The notes below the pieces were generated by a model. It made no database searches, was not told where the DNA came from, and saw only the letters and a list, made by a program, of their open reading frames with translations. A program made the position numbers and the translations under genes. 21,990 nt of DNA. Origin: an uncultured Anaerobutyricum sp. (GTDB lineage: Bacteria > Bacillota > Clostridia > Lachnospirales > Lachnospiraceae). This document shows positions 1 to 8,105 of the stretch, piece after piece (positions within the stretch are counted from its first letter, which is position 1; each line of letters begins with the position of its first letter). The DNA is taken from NCBI GenBank assembly GCA_934317185.1, contig CAKREJ010000018.1, positions 1 through 21,990 of the forward strand. The letters are read 5' to 3'.

Positions 1-419
1 GGGAAGAAGAACAGCATAAGAGACAGGAAGAGGAACAAAAGCAGAGGGACAGGATTTTTGGAATGGACTTTATGATTACACATGGCTCTGCATTTGGAGG
101 ATGTGCTGCCGTGCTTTCTGATGGGACGATTCGCAAAGATAAGGTTGCCCTTGAGAAGATCCTCATGTATGGAAAGCATCCTTCTGGTAAGGAATTTACA
201 TATTATATCGAGGATCAGGGACTGGAAATCTGTGCTTCGGATCGTCAGGATGAGCTGGTTGTTGTTTCGACACAGAAGCCGTTTGAGTTTCGAGAGGCGG
301 GTCTTTCAAGAGATCAGGGAGTGGCAACGAAAAGAGCAGTCATAAAACAGGATGTTACTTATTATATTATTTTAGAATCGAAACATGAGATTTCGATAAA
401 AGCAACAAAAAGATGTTAG
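1..419 (+). CDS. C-terminal part of an unrecognised protein (5' end outside window)
   Basis: The reading frame is open from the first full codon at position 3, before the first ATG at 63, and ends at TAG 417-419, so the gene starts upstream of the window. The first 20 visible residues are almost all Glu, Gln, Lys and Arg and look like the end of a charged helix or coiled coil. About 118 residues follow that look like a mixed alpha/beta globular domain (motifs include ITHGSAFGG and VTYYIILESK). I recognise no family and see no membrane segment. The stop lies 15 bases before the double-GTPase start, with that gene's Shine-Dalgarno in the gap, so it is probably the first visible gene of the same operon. 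It may be another component of the GTPase system. That is inferred from position only. Confidence 0.7.
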   Translation, partial: EEEQHKRQEEEQKQRDRIFGMDFMITHGSAFGGCAAVLSDGTIRKDKVALEKILMYGKHPSGKEFTYYIEDQGLEICASDRQDELVVVSTQKPFEFREAGLSRDQGVATKRAVIKQDVTYYIILESKHEISIKATKRC

Positions 420-434
420 ACAGGAGAGGTACAA

Positions 435-1862
435 ATGCAGGAGACAAAAACAATACGAGTAAAAAAATGCCCTTACTGTTTCCGAAATATTTCTAATGAA
501 GATGCGGGATTTCTTTTAAGAACGGACGGAGTGAGATTTCAGTCTCCGGCACTGAATGAAGTGTTTTCTTATAAAGAGGATGTGTCCTATTTGTATTTCT
601 GGAGTGCGATGGGCATTCCGGAAGAGCAGATTGATGCAAAAAGGATTATAATAGATAATGAAGTGATGACAGAGCTGAATCAGGAACTGACAGCGGCAGG
701 CAGCAACCTGGCAGTAAAACGGTTTGATTCAGATAGCTATGGATATTCTTTTCATGTGGAGGAGGGAGCTATCACATTATTTTCTAATACGATGGTCTGT
801 CCACATTGCCATAATGTTCTTCCGCAGAATTTTTTCAAATATGATATGATGATGATAGGACTGGCAGGAAGTGTTGCTTCAGGAAAAACAGTATATCTGT
901 GTTCTTTGATGATGAACGCTTTTGATGTTATGCAAAGGCAGAATCTCACAGTTCGTAATGCTTATGGCAATCCGAATGATGATTATAAAATAGAGATGGA
1001 ACAGAATGCCGATAGATTACTGCGATACGGAGTTTGTCCGGAATCTACAAGTAAGGCATTCAGAAAGCCGATATTTTTGGAAGTTACCTATTGGCTTGGA
1101 CAAAAGAAACTACATATGCTTACAGCTATTTATGATGTGGCAGGAGAGCTTATAAGAGACAGTGCAGGAACCGGCCGTACTGGTTTTGTAAGACATATGG
1201 ATGGATTTATCTGTCTGGTAGACCCCGCGCAGATGCATCTGGAACATTCTTTGATCAATAAACAGATTCCGGATGAAGAGAGGGTATTGGAAAAGCTTTA
1301 TGTCATGAGTAAAGAAGAACAGATGTCGATTCAGAGGATGAGCAATGAGAATGGAAAGCAGGTTATGAATCAGGCCGATTTCATGACAGAGAATACAGTG
1401 AGTGATGAATATTTCTATGAGAGAAAGGCTGACACGATTTTAGATTCTATTCGTGCGGTGTTAGGAGATCATGAATTGAAACAAAAATATATGGCACTTA
1501 CGATCGCCAAAAGTGATCTGTTAGAAGAACTCGGAGAAATTAAAGAATATAGAGGAAGTAGTCTTTTATTTGAAAGAAAACAAGTTTCTTATGGATTTAT
1601 GAATATGGATCACCATTTCTTAAGACAGGAAATATTAAAACAGATTTTTGATCAGAAGGTATTTCGTTTGCAGCGAAATCTTGACGATTATAAAGAGAGT
1701 GGTCTGTTCGCAATTTCTGCACTGGGATGTGAAACGGAGGAAACAATGGAGGGAACACAAAAAGCAGTCAAAACGGTGGGGCGTGTACGTCCGATTCGTA
1801 CAGAGGAACCGATATTGTGGATGATCATGAAGTTTATGCAGGAAAGAGGGTGGCTTGAATGA
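435..1862 (+). CDS. Zinc-ribbon/P-loop GTPase, double-GTPase (DO-GTPase) type
   Basis: This 475-residue protein is probably a TRAFAC-like GTPase that acts as the NTP-dependent switch of the locus. Seen directly: a CPYC pair (C12, C15) and a CPHC pair (C122, C125) separated by about 105 residues, suggesting one metal site split by an insertion; a Walker A loop GSVASGKT at 145-152; a DVAG (DxxG-type) motif at 234-237; and an AKSD motif at 358-361 in the position of the NKxD guanine-specificity motif. These fit the double-GTPase proteins that occur beside GAP1 proteins. The start has a good Shine-Dalgarno (aggagagg). The stop overlaps the next ATG by 4 bases, which suggests translational coupling and equal dosage with the GAP1-like partner. 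GTP rather than ATP specificity is inferred from the AKSD motif. No membrane segment is visible. Confidence 0.8.
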   Translation: MQETKTIRVKKCPYCFRNISNEDAGFLLRTDGVRFQSPALNEVFSYKEDVSYLYFWSAMGIPEEQIDAKRIIIDNEVMTELNQELTAAGSNLAVKRFDSDSYGYSFHVEEGAITLFSNTMVCPHCHNVLPQNFFKYDMMMIGLAGSVASGKTVYLCSLMMNAFDVMQRQNLTVRNAYGNPNDDYKIEMEQNADRLLRYGVCPESTSKAFRKPIFLEVTYWLGQKKLHMLTAIYDVAGELIRDSAGTGRTGFVRHMDGFICLVDPAQMHLEHSLINKQIPDEERVLEKLYVMSKEEQMSIQRMSNENGKQVMNQADFMTENTVSDEYFYERKADTILDSIRAVLGDHELKQKYMALTIAKSDLLEELGEIKEYRGSSLLFERKQVSYGFMNMDHHFLRQEILKQIFDQKVFRLQRNLDDYKESGLFAISALGCETEETMEGTQKAVKTVGRVRPIRTEEPILWMIMKFMQERGWLE

Positions 1863-3502
1863 AGATAGAGTATTTAATTCATGAATATACATGGTCTAAT
1901 CATTGTATTTCCGGGAATAAGCTCGGCTGGGGAATTACTGCTTCTTCTGTGCCGGAAGATCGGGCATATTTAAGAGAACTTGAAAAGCTTGCACAGGCGG
2001 CCGTCGTTGATAGAACAGGGAATATCGAAGTGGAAGAATTAGTGTACAGCTCCGTATGCGGTTTTGTAAAGATGAGTTCGATTCCCTGTGAAGCAGGGGA
2101 AGATAAGCGGCAGAATAAGCGGGTTAGAATGTATCAGCCCAAAGCACCTGAAACAAACCCGGCGGCCTATCTTGCACCGGGAAAGGAATGGACAGAAGGA
2201 GAGAGTGTCGGGTATTTGCCCCCATTGTTGATGGAAGAAACAGAATTTTGTATACAGGATATCTTGCAGGAGATGGAGCTGGAAGAGAGACTGCCTGAAT
2301 TTATACAGGCGGTCTTTTGGTGTTTGTCAGGAAAGTCGGAAGGACTCAATATCGTTGTGCCAAAATGGCGGGAAGAAGAGTTCGCTCATAAGACAAGGAA
2401 GCTTATGTATGTCATTCATTCTTTTTTACCACAGAGCATCAGAGAAAGAGCTGGTTATGTGTCATTTACCAGAGAGGCAATTCCTTCAGTGTCCTTTTAT
2501 TTTTCAAAGGAAGTTTGCGGAACATATGCCTTTGTTCTTTCCCAGGATAATGGCTGGAAAGGTAATTGGGATGAACTGGATACATATTTTTATACGGGAT
2601 TTGCGAATGCCTGTCAGGAGAAGACGGTCTGTGAAGTGTTTGAGAAAGAAGCTCAAAAATATTTAAAAAATGCTCGAAGAACAGGCAATATTTTAAAGAA
2701 GCTGGAATGGATCTTTTATGATATTTTAAGAAAGCAGAGTGGAGAGGCTTTAAGCAGGGAGTATCTTATTGAAAATATTCCGGAACTTTTATATTGGGTA
2801 GCAAAGGACAAAGCACTGAGCTTTGTAGCGGAAGATATTTTGAAGGAGGTACAGGGATTTGAGTTTTCACAGACAGAAAGACAAAGCTATGTGGAAAGTT
2901 TGCTTCGAGGGATAACAGGGCGTTCAAGAGAACAGATCATAGCAGAACTTGACCGTGTACTTTCTGAAATATTTGAAAAGGATAAGGCTGAATTCGCATC
3001 ATTACTTGCATTTATACGAGATAAAAATAAAGATGTTTACACAAGTCTTTTATGTGGAACTTTTGCTGTTTCTTCTGATTCAGATTACAGGAAGAGTATG
3101 TTTCGTCTTAATGCAAGAGACATGGAAAGCCTCTATAAGTATATACAGGATTTTAATGAGCAGAGTATACCACCAGAGAAGAAGGACGATATACTTCGAA
3201 CCGGAATCAGCTTATTAAATGAAAAGCTGTTTGACAAAAAGCGATATGGTCTGTTCGATAAAATAGCGATTTCTTTAAATCGGAAAGAACAGTGGATAAT
3301 GATTCTTGAGGATTTTGTCCGACAGCTCAGAGAACATGCACATTTGTTTGACAAAAAGCAATTGGATGCAGCGTGTTATATAGAACAACTACTTGGTGCA
3401 TATCGTCCGGAAATGCGAATGGTCATGCGTAAAAATCATGATCAAAGGATACAGGAACAAAAAAAGAATGATAATCTCAATGATGCCGGTGAGGAGGTCT
3501 GA
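1859..3502 (+). CDS. GTPase-associated protein 1 (GAP1)-like protein
   Basis: A 547-residue soluble protein whose N-terminus (IEYLIHEYTWSNHC, then GNKLGWGITASSVP) matches what I recall of the GAP1 N-terminal type 2 domain, a family found almost always next to double-GTPase genes. The first ~115 residues form that domain. Around 150-215 there is a segment with the pattern LPQSIRERAGYVSFT, also typical of the family. The remaining ~330 residues look all-helical and carry no catalytic motif I can see. The ATG sits in the stop of the GTPase gene (ATGA), so the two are probably co-translated and bind each other. The name only means GTPase-associated; no GTPase-activating function has been shown to my knowledge. 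The assignment is from memory of the family pattern and would need a profile search. Confidence 0.68.
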   Translation: MKIEYLIHEYTWSNHCISGNKLGWGITASSVPEDRAYLRELEKLAQAAVVDRTGNIEVEELVYSSVCGFVKMSSIPCEAGEDKRQNKRVRMYQPKAPETNPAAYLAPGKEWTEGESVGYLPPLLMEETEFCIQDILQEMELEERLPEFIQAVFWCLSGKSEGLNIVVPKWREEEFAHKTRKLMYVIHSFLPQSIRERAGYVSFTREAIPSVSFYFSKEVCGTYAFVLSQDNGWKGNWDELDTYFYTGFANACQEKTVCEVFEKEAQKYLKNARRTGNILKKLEWIFYDILRKQSGEALSREYLIENIPELLYWVAKDKALSFVAEDILKEVQGFEFSQTERQSYVESLLRGITGRSREQIIAELDRVLSEIFEKDKAEFASLLAFIRDKNKDVYTSLLCGTFAVSSDSDYRKSMFRLNARDMESLYKYIQDFNEQSIPPEKKDDILRTGISLLNEKLFDKKRYGLFDKIAISLNRKEQWIMILEDFVRQLREHAHLFDKKQLDAACYIEQLLGAYRPEMRMVMRKNHDQRIQEQKKNDNLNDAGEEV

Positions 3503-3506
3503 TAAT

Positions 3507-3992
3507 ATGGGACGAAGATTTAAAGGCGGTCAGAAGAAAGGCTCGGATATGGTGAGTGCAGAGAGCATAGACCCTGAGGTTAAATCTCAGGAAGAAGAGC
3601 CGGAGGAGCCGGCACTTCCTTTTTTACTTATGGAATTTCCGCAGGGATTTTTCACAGGCTGCATTATGTATATGATGCATTATTCTTTGATGATCGGCCA
3701 TTGGAAAATTGCTCTTGGTATGGTGGGAATGTGGATTCTTTTGATGCTTAATCATGAAGCGGTGATCATTCAGCAAAAGGAACAGTATCCGTTATGGAAG
3801 GTTTTGGGACTTTGCCTTGTAGAAGGGTGGATTATTGAAGCTGCAGGCTGGTTTTTTCGTTCACAGAAGATAAGATTGTATTATTTTATCGTACTAGGAA
3901 TTATTACAGTAATGATTCAGCTCGTGAATTTGTTTCGTATGTCAAAAGAGCGAAGAATGAGAGAAGATAACCAGTCTGAAAATGAAAAATAG
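3507..3992 (+). CDS. Four-helix integral membrane protein, function unknown
   Basis: I chose the ATG at 3507 (161 residues), not the upstream in-frame ATG at 3393. It has a strong GAGGAGG Shine-Dalgarno at about 3490-3496 and lies four bases after the GAP1 stop, whereas 3393 lies inside the GAP1 gene. The N-terminal ~40 residues are charged (basic start, then an acidic Glu/Pro stretch) and probably cytoplasmic. Four hydrophobic segments follow at roughly 47-64, 66-83, 96-117 and 122-143, with a basic and acidic C-terminal tail. I recognise no family and no catalytic residue. Its place between the GTPase/GAP1 pair and the helix-turn-helix gene suggests it is the membrane anchor or output of that part of the locus, which is an inference. 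Confidence 0.72.
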   Translation: MGRRFKGGQKKGSDMVSAESIDPEVKSQEEEPEEPALPFLLMEFPQGFFTGCIMYMMHYSLMIGHWKIALGMVGMWILLMLNHEAVIIQQKEQYPLWKVLGLCLVEGWIIEAAGWFFRSQKIRLYYFIVLGIITVMIQLVNLFRMSKERRMREDNQSENEK

Positions 3993-4034
3993 CAGTTAAG
4001 CTGCGATTGTGACAGAATAGAAAAAGAGGGAATT

Positions 4035-5606
4035 ATGGAAAGATTAGCAGATGATACAATAGAAGCTTTTATGAATGCGATAGAAGAACGTCTGGCAGAA
4101 GGAGAGAAGAATAAGATTCCATTTTCCAGATTTTTAGAAGAAAAGATGGATGCATTGGATTATAGCAACACTTCGCTGGCTAAAAAGGTATTTCACAGAG
4201 CTGAGAAAAAGAAAGAAGGAAGAGTTACTTACGTTCCTGTCACAAGACAGGCAATAGGTGCGTGGCTCCGTGGTTCCATGCCATCTTCAAGAGATATTTA
4301 TGTTACACTGGGCATGGCATTTGAGATGGGACTAGAAGAGATTAATCATATCCTTCTTGAAACATATATGGGATATGGACTGTATTGTAAAAATATTGAT
4401 GATGCTTTGTGGATCGCTCTGATTAATGGACTTTTCCCTATTGATTCATTTGAGGATGTCCGGGAAAAAATCGAAGAACTTCTGGAGGAGAATACACAGC
4501 AAAGCAGCAGAAGTCTTGCAACGCTTGATTTGTGGGTAATGTTGTCAGAAGCGAAGACCTTAGAGGAATTTTATGATTTGATTCGTATGTATCGGGACGA
4601 ATTTCGGGATGGTACAAGAAAGTTTGGGCAGTGTTTAGAAGAAGTTATCGAGGAAGAATACGGATATTATGATAAGGCAGCATGGTTTTTAAGAGATATT
4701 GGATGTCTTCACTGTGAGGCACAGTTCTCTAAAATAAGAGCAGGTAAAGCAGTTGTCACAAGAGAGTGGCTGCTTCGCTTTTGTATTGCTCTGCAACCAA
4801 CATATGAATCCATAGAGAAGCTTCTTGCAAAGGCACAGATGGAGCCTTTAGGTATTACTCCGGCAGAGGTTATTATTGAAATGATTGCCAGATATAAGTC
4901 TAATTCTGTGGCAAACAGCCAGGAAATATGGATTATGATTGAATCGGCGGCAGAAAGACTTAGGCAGAAAGGCTATGAGATAGAAGAAGATCTGTGCCGT
5001 AAATATAATGCGGTATATGAGCTTCCGGCAGAACAGAAGTGGTGGTTTTCCTTCTGTATCGGAAAGCAGCTTCTTGAAAATGAAAAGAACAAAGAATTTG
5101 GTTATGAGAAAAATGGATATTGTCGTTTTGCGATGGTGGACAAGCTGCTCTTTGATGATATGAACCGTAATAAGAAGAATACTTCATTTAAGAAAAGTGC
5201 ATCTGAGTATATGAAAGAGGGCATTTCAGACTGGAGAGAGAGTCCGTTCCAGACAATACCTGCTCTTTCTATCGAAAAAAAATATGTGCCGGATGCTTTA
5301 GATATGGAAAAGTTCGAGGAATATTGTTATGTAAGAAGACCAAGTCGATTTACAAAAGATTTCCTTCGGAATGATATGTATTTTTATGCGGCCGTACTAT
5401 ATTCTGTGTGGACCGGAAGGTGTTACCAGAGAGAAAATGGCGAACAGAATGTAGAAGAGCTTAGAAGAGAGTTTGCGAAGAATAATCTTGATGCCGGGGA
5501 ATTACTGAATGTTTTAGAACAGATTCTCGGGCAGGAGGAAGCAGAGTGGGAATGTAACCTGGATTTTATGGTAGAAGCGGTGGCGAAAGTCAGAGAAAAT
5601 CAGTAA
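4035..5606 (+). CDS. Large protein with two helix-turn-helix-like modules
   Basis: A 523-residue protein with an AAGAGGGA Shine-Dalgarno, 42 bases after the membrane protein. Residues ~28-132 hold a degenerate XRE-type helix-turn-helix: SNTSLAKKVF, then VTRQAIGAWLRGSMPSS as the recognition part, then a helix pair reading LEEINHILLETYMGYGLYCKN. A second, more diverged copy lies at ~213-288 (FSKIRAGKAVVTREWLLRF, then SIEKLLAKAQMEPL). Both follow the order HTH, then a 'mature enough to be listed' helix pair, so the gene appears to hold an internal duplication. The C-terminal ~230 residues are helical and unrecognised. It could be a DNA-binding regulator of the locus. The divergence of the second copy, and the location between signalling genes, also allow a protein-protein adaptor. 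No enzyme motif is visible. Confidence 0.72.
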   Translation: MERLADDTIEAFMNAIEERLAEGEKNKIPFSRFLEEKMDALDYSNTSLAKKVFHRAEKKKEGRVTYVPVTRQAIGAWLRGSMPSSRDIYVTLGMAFEMGLEEINHILLETYMGYGLYCKNIDDALWIALINGLFPIDSFEDVREKIEELLEENTQQSSRSLATLDLWVMLSEAKTLEEFYDLIRMYRDEFRDGTRKFGQCLEEVIEEEYGYYDKAAWFLRDIGCLHCEAQFSKIRAGKAVVTREWLLRFCIALQPTYESIEKLLAKAQMEPLGITPAEVIIEMIARYKSNSVANSQEIWIMIESAAERLRQKGYEIEEDLCRKYNAVYELPAEQKWWFSFCIGKQLLENEKNKEFGYEKNGYCRFAMVDKLLFDDMNRNKKNTSFKKSASEYMKEGISDWRESPFQTIPALSIEKKYVPDALDMEKFEEYCYVRRPSRFTKDFLRNDMYFYAAVLYSVWTGRCYQRENGEQNVEELRREFAKNNLDAGELLNVLEQILGQEEAEWECNLDFMVEAVAKVRENQ

Positions 5607-5625
5607 AAGTTCGGAAAGCAAATAT

Positions 5626-5654
5626 TTGAATAAAGACACTATTTATGGTATGCT
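5626..5654 (+). promoter_or_regulatory. Predicted sigma-A promoter for the FHA-SEDS-PBP genes
   Basis: TTGAAT at 5626-5631 and TATGCT at 5649-5654 are separated by exactly 17 bases. A TG one base before the -10 makes it an extended -10 promoter. It lies in the 116-base gap after the helix-turn-helix gene and about 70 bases before the FHA start. The leader also holds a small hairpin (AACGC/GCGTT at 5677-5690 with a four-base loop and trailing Ts), too weak to call a terminator. The match is by eye. Confidence 0.55.
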
Positions 5655-5722
5655 CCTGTTGAAAGTGATTGGTAGGAACGCAGAGGCGTTTTTAAAAATA
5701 ACGAAAGGCAGGAGCTATATTT

Positions 5723-6529
5723 ATGTCTATTATTTCTCAGATTGGGGTAGTGATTTTAATTGCATTCATCATTCTTGTTTTATTTCGCTCAAATAAGAAT
5801 CTGAAAAAAGCTTCCGAGGAAGGGGAGCATTTTGTGGATGAGTGGGCATTAAGGCAGGAGAAAAAGGAGGAAATACGTCAGAAAAAGGAAGAGAAGAAGT
5901 TAGAGGTACAAAAAGAAAAAGAAGAGAAAAGGTTACAGAAAAAGCAACAAAAAAAGCAGCAGCCGGTTTATCAGCAAAGCGAATGGGACGAGGGTGAGGA
6001 AGAGCAGCAAGGGTATGATGGAGAGAGCCTTCGTGTGAATGCAGACTGGCTGTATGATTATGAGGAACAGGAGAAGAAGCGGCAGGAACAGGTTATACCG
6101 GAACAGATTGATTCAGGGTTTGTTTCCGGTCAGGAAGATAGTCGTAAGATTGTTCCTATGAAGAAGAGAGAAACAACGGGGATTACGCTTATGAAGCTGG
6201 ATGCCAATCACAGAGTTATGGCCAGATATCGAGTGAATCAGATTCCATTTACAATCGGAAGAAGCAGCAATAACGATCTTGTTTTAGATGATCTATGTGT
6301 TGCGAGAAATCACTGCCGCATCATAGAAAGAGATGGGCGGTATATTTTAGAAGATGTGGGAACGATGAATAAGCTTTATGTGAATGGAATGGTGACTGGA
6401 CAGGTTCCTATATCTGATGGCTTAAGAGTCTACATTGGTAATGAGGAATTTCAGATCGCATTAGAAGGTGGAAGAAGCCAGTCTACAAGACTTTATAAGA
6501 ATGCGGAGGGCAGCTATGAGCAGGCATGA
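5723..6529 (+). CDS. Membrane-anchored FHA-domain protein
   Basis: A 268-residue phosphothreonine-reading adaptor. One N-terminal hydrophobic helix (residues ~4-22) anchors it, followed by a Lys/Glu/Gln-rich charged stretch (~28-80, probably a coiled coil or long helix) and an acidic linker. The FHA domain occupies ~165-262. It shows the family landmarks: GRSSNND at 179-185, ARNH at 194-197 (the usual SRxH, with Ala for Ser), Asn216 in the TMN turn, and YVNG with Asn221. The Arg and Asn contacts expected for phospho-Thr binding are present. The Ser that normally also contacts the phosphate is replaced by Ala194. The start has GGCAGGAG upstream. Its last codons overlap the SEDS gene by 14 bases. 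The likely role is to bring phosphorylated partners, produced by the kinases at 9295 or 11044, to the SEDS/PBP pair at the membrane. Confidence 0.88.
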   Translation: MSIISQIGVVILIAFIILVLFRSNKNLKKASEEGEHFVDEWALRQEKKEEIRQKKEEKKLEVQKEKEEKRLQKKQQKKQQPVYQQSEWDEGEEEQQGYDGESLRVNADWLYDYEEQEKKRQEQVIPEQIDSGFVSGQEDSRKIVPMKKRETTGITLMKLDANHRVMARYRVNQIPFTIGRSSNNDLVLDDLCVARNHCRIIERDGRYILEDVGTMNKLYVNGMVTGQVPISDGLRVYIGNEEFQIALEGGRSQSTRLYKNAEGSYEQA

Positions 6530-8105
6530 TACCGGAACGAAAGATATTTCGTTTGAGAGAGTGGTATGGGAGATACAAAGAGCATTTTATTCTTTTAAAA
6601 ACAGTCCGGTTCTGGCAATACTTTTAATGCAGGTAGCAGCATTTATTATTGTGCAGTCTAAAGGTGCCGGAAAGATATATCTGGATATGATAGGAATTTT
6701 ATTTGCGATTACATTATTATCCTGGTTTTTTACTTCTCTTATTCACGGAAATAAAAAGATTGTCATTTATACGATGGTGCTTCTTACGGTAGGGACGATG
6801 CTTCAATGCATTTTTAAAGAAGAACAGGTACTGAAGAATCCCCAATATTATGAGACACACAGCCCAACAGCAGCATTACAGTTTCAGTATATTTTAGGTT
6901 TTGTTATGATGCTTCTGGTAGCTTTTATTTATTTAAAAAGCCGGGAAATTGCAAAGATGAAGTGTATGAAGAAGATAAGACCAACAATCATAAAGGTATG
7001 TAAAGTCTTCTTCTGGTTTTCTGTGGTGTTGTTTGTAGGAACTCTTGTCCTTGCAAAGAGTGTAGGTAATGTAAGAAACTGGGTTACGATCGGTGGAGTT
7101 TCCATGCAGCCAACAGAGATTATTAAGTTTTTATATGTATTTATTGCGGCAGGACTTCTTGGAACAAAGGAGAATCCCGATAAAAGCAATATCGCAGCAT
7201 TTTATATTGTTACAATAATCGAAGTGATATTCTTGACATTACAAAGTGAGTTTGGAACGATGCTCTTAATTCTCATGTTGTTTTTAACGTTTATATTTCT
7301 GTTTATACCTAAGCTTAAATATTTTGCAGGGACAACAGCAGTTATAGCAGCAGGGAGTACCGTTTTGATATTGCTTGGGATGCAGGTTACAAAGTGGAAG
7401 GCAGCAGGATTTTTTCTGGGAACGAATAAACTGGCACAGTTTTTCCTTTCCAACTATAACAAAATCGCTAATCGTTTTATTTACTGGCTTCATCCGGAAA
7501 AGGATGCGTTGGGACTTGGCTATCAGCTCTTAAAGGCGAAGGAATCTATAGTGTTAGGTGGCTGGTTTGGAACGTCTTCTGTGACAGAGCTTCCGGTCAG
7601 AACGAGTGACCTTGTGTATCCGGCATTGATTCAGAGATGTGGCATGGTTTTGGCATTGATCGTATTTATCATATTCATTATGATGTGGCTGGAGGGAGTA
7701 CAGCTCTTTGTGAAAAAGCAGGACCGCTACCACAGAGCCGTTGGTGCGGGCTTTGTATTTATGCTTTTTGATCAGACTTTGATTATTATTGCCGGAAGTA
7801 CAGGACTTTGCCCTCTTACAGGAATCACACTTCCATTTATTTCAAGTGGAGGTAGTTCCCTGATGGTCAGTTTTATGATAGTAGGAATGATCGTAGCGGT
7901 ATCGAGCAATGTAAAATGGAAAGGAACAGTAGAAGATGAAGAAGAACAGGATAAATTTTTTAAGGAGAACGCAGTTACTGCAAAGTGCCACTCTTATCTG
8001 CGTCATCTTAATGATCATTTCTCTCGTGAGAATTTCCGCACTGTTGCCGGGCGTGTCAAAAGAGGCAGATCAGGAGAAGAATCAGGCAAAGGCAAAGGTG
8101 TATGA
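6516..8105 (+). CDS. FtsW/RodA/SpoVE-family SEDS peptidoglycan polymerase
   Basis: A polytopic membrane protein that polymerises lipid II into glycan strands with its partner PBP. I chose ATG 6516 (529 residues), with GGAGGG at 6505-6510 and a 14-base overlap with the FHA gene, over an upstream ATG at 6468 that lies deeper in that gene. About 10-12 hydrophobic helices are visible. Family motifs are RNWVTIGGVSMQPTEIIKF in the first third of the core and LPFISSGGSSLM before the last helix, plus YQLLKAKESIVLGGWFG in the long extracellular loop. The ~60 residues after the last helix are hydrophilic, and most of them overlap the PBP gene in another frame. Two extra N-terminal helices resemble the longer actinobacterial RodA proteins. 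Functional type (division, elongation or other) cannot be told from the sequence. Confidence 0.9.
   Translation: MSRHDTGTKDISFERVVWEIQRAFYSFKNSPVLAILLMQVAAFIIVQSKGAGKIYLDMIGILFAITLLSWFFTSLIHGNKKIVIYTMVLLTVGTMLQCIFKEEQVLKNPQYYETHSPTAALQFQYILGFVMMLLVAFIYLKSREIAKMKCMKKIRPTIIKVCKVFFWFSVVLFVGTLVLAKSVGNVRNWVTIGGVSMQPTEIIKFLYVFIAAGLLGTKENPDKSNIAAFYIVTIIEVIFLTLQSEFGTMLLILMLFLTFIFLFIPKLKYFAGTTAVIAAGSTVLILLGMQVTKWKAAGFFLGTNKLAQFFLSNYNKIANRFIYWLHPEKDALGLGYQLLKAKESIVLGGWFGTSSVTELPVRTSDLVYPALIQRCGMVLALIVFIIFIMMWLEGVQLFVKKQDRYHRAVGAGFVFMLFDQTLIIIAGSTGLCPLTGITLPFISSGGSSLMVSFMIVGMIVAVSSNVKWKGTVEDEEEQDKFFKENAVTAKCHSYLRHLNDHFSRENFRTVAGRVKRGRSGEESGKGKGV

Noticed and set aside
2355..3218. Out-of-frame plus-strand ORFs inside the GAP1-like gene
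   Set aside because: No ribosome binding site, odd composition rich in Arg, Phe and Leu runs, and complete overlap with a well supported gene.
3393..3506. Earlier in-frame ATG for the four-helix membrane protein (3393)
   Set aside because: This stretch is the coding end of the GAP1-like gene in another frame; GAGGAGG lies right before ATG 3507.
6468..6515. Earlier in-frame ATG for the SEDS gene (6468)
   Set aside because: It lies well inside the FHA gene with no clear Shine-Dalgarno; ATG 6516 has GGAGGG five bases upstream and fits the family start.
7936..8105. Frameshifted pseudogene at the SEDS/PBP junction
   Set aside because: Both proteins keep all family motifs and the PBP has a complete anchor helix at its start; an indel that only lengthens the SEDS tail remains possible and is reported as a finding instead.
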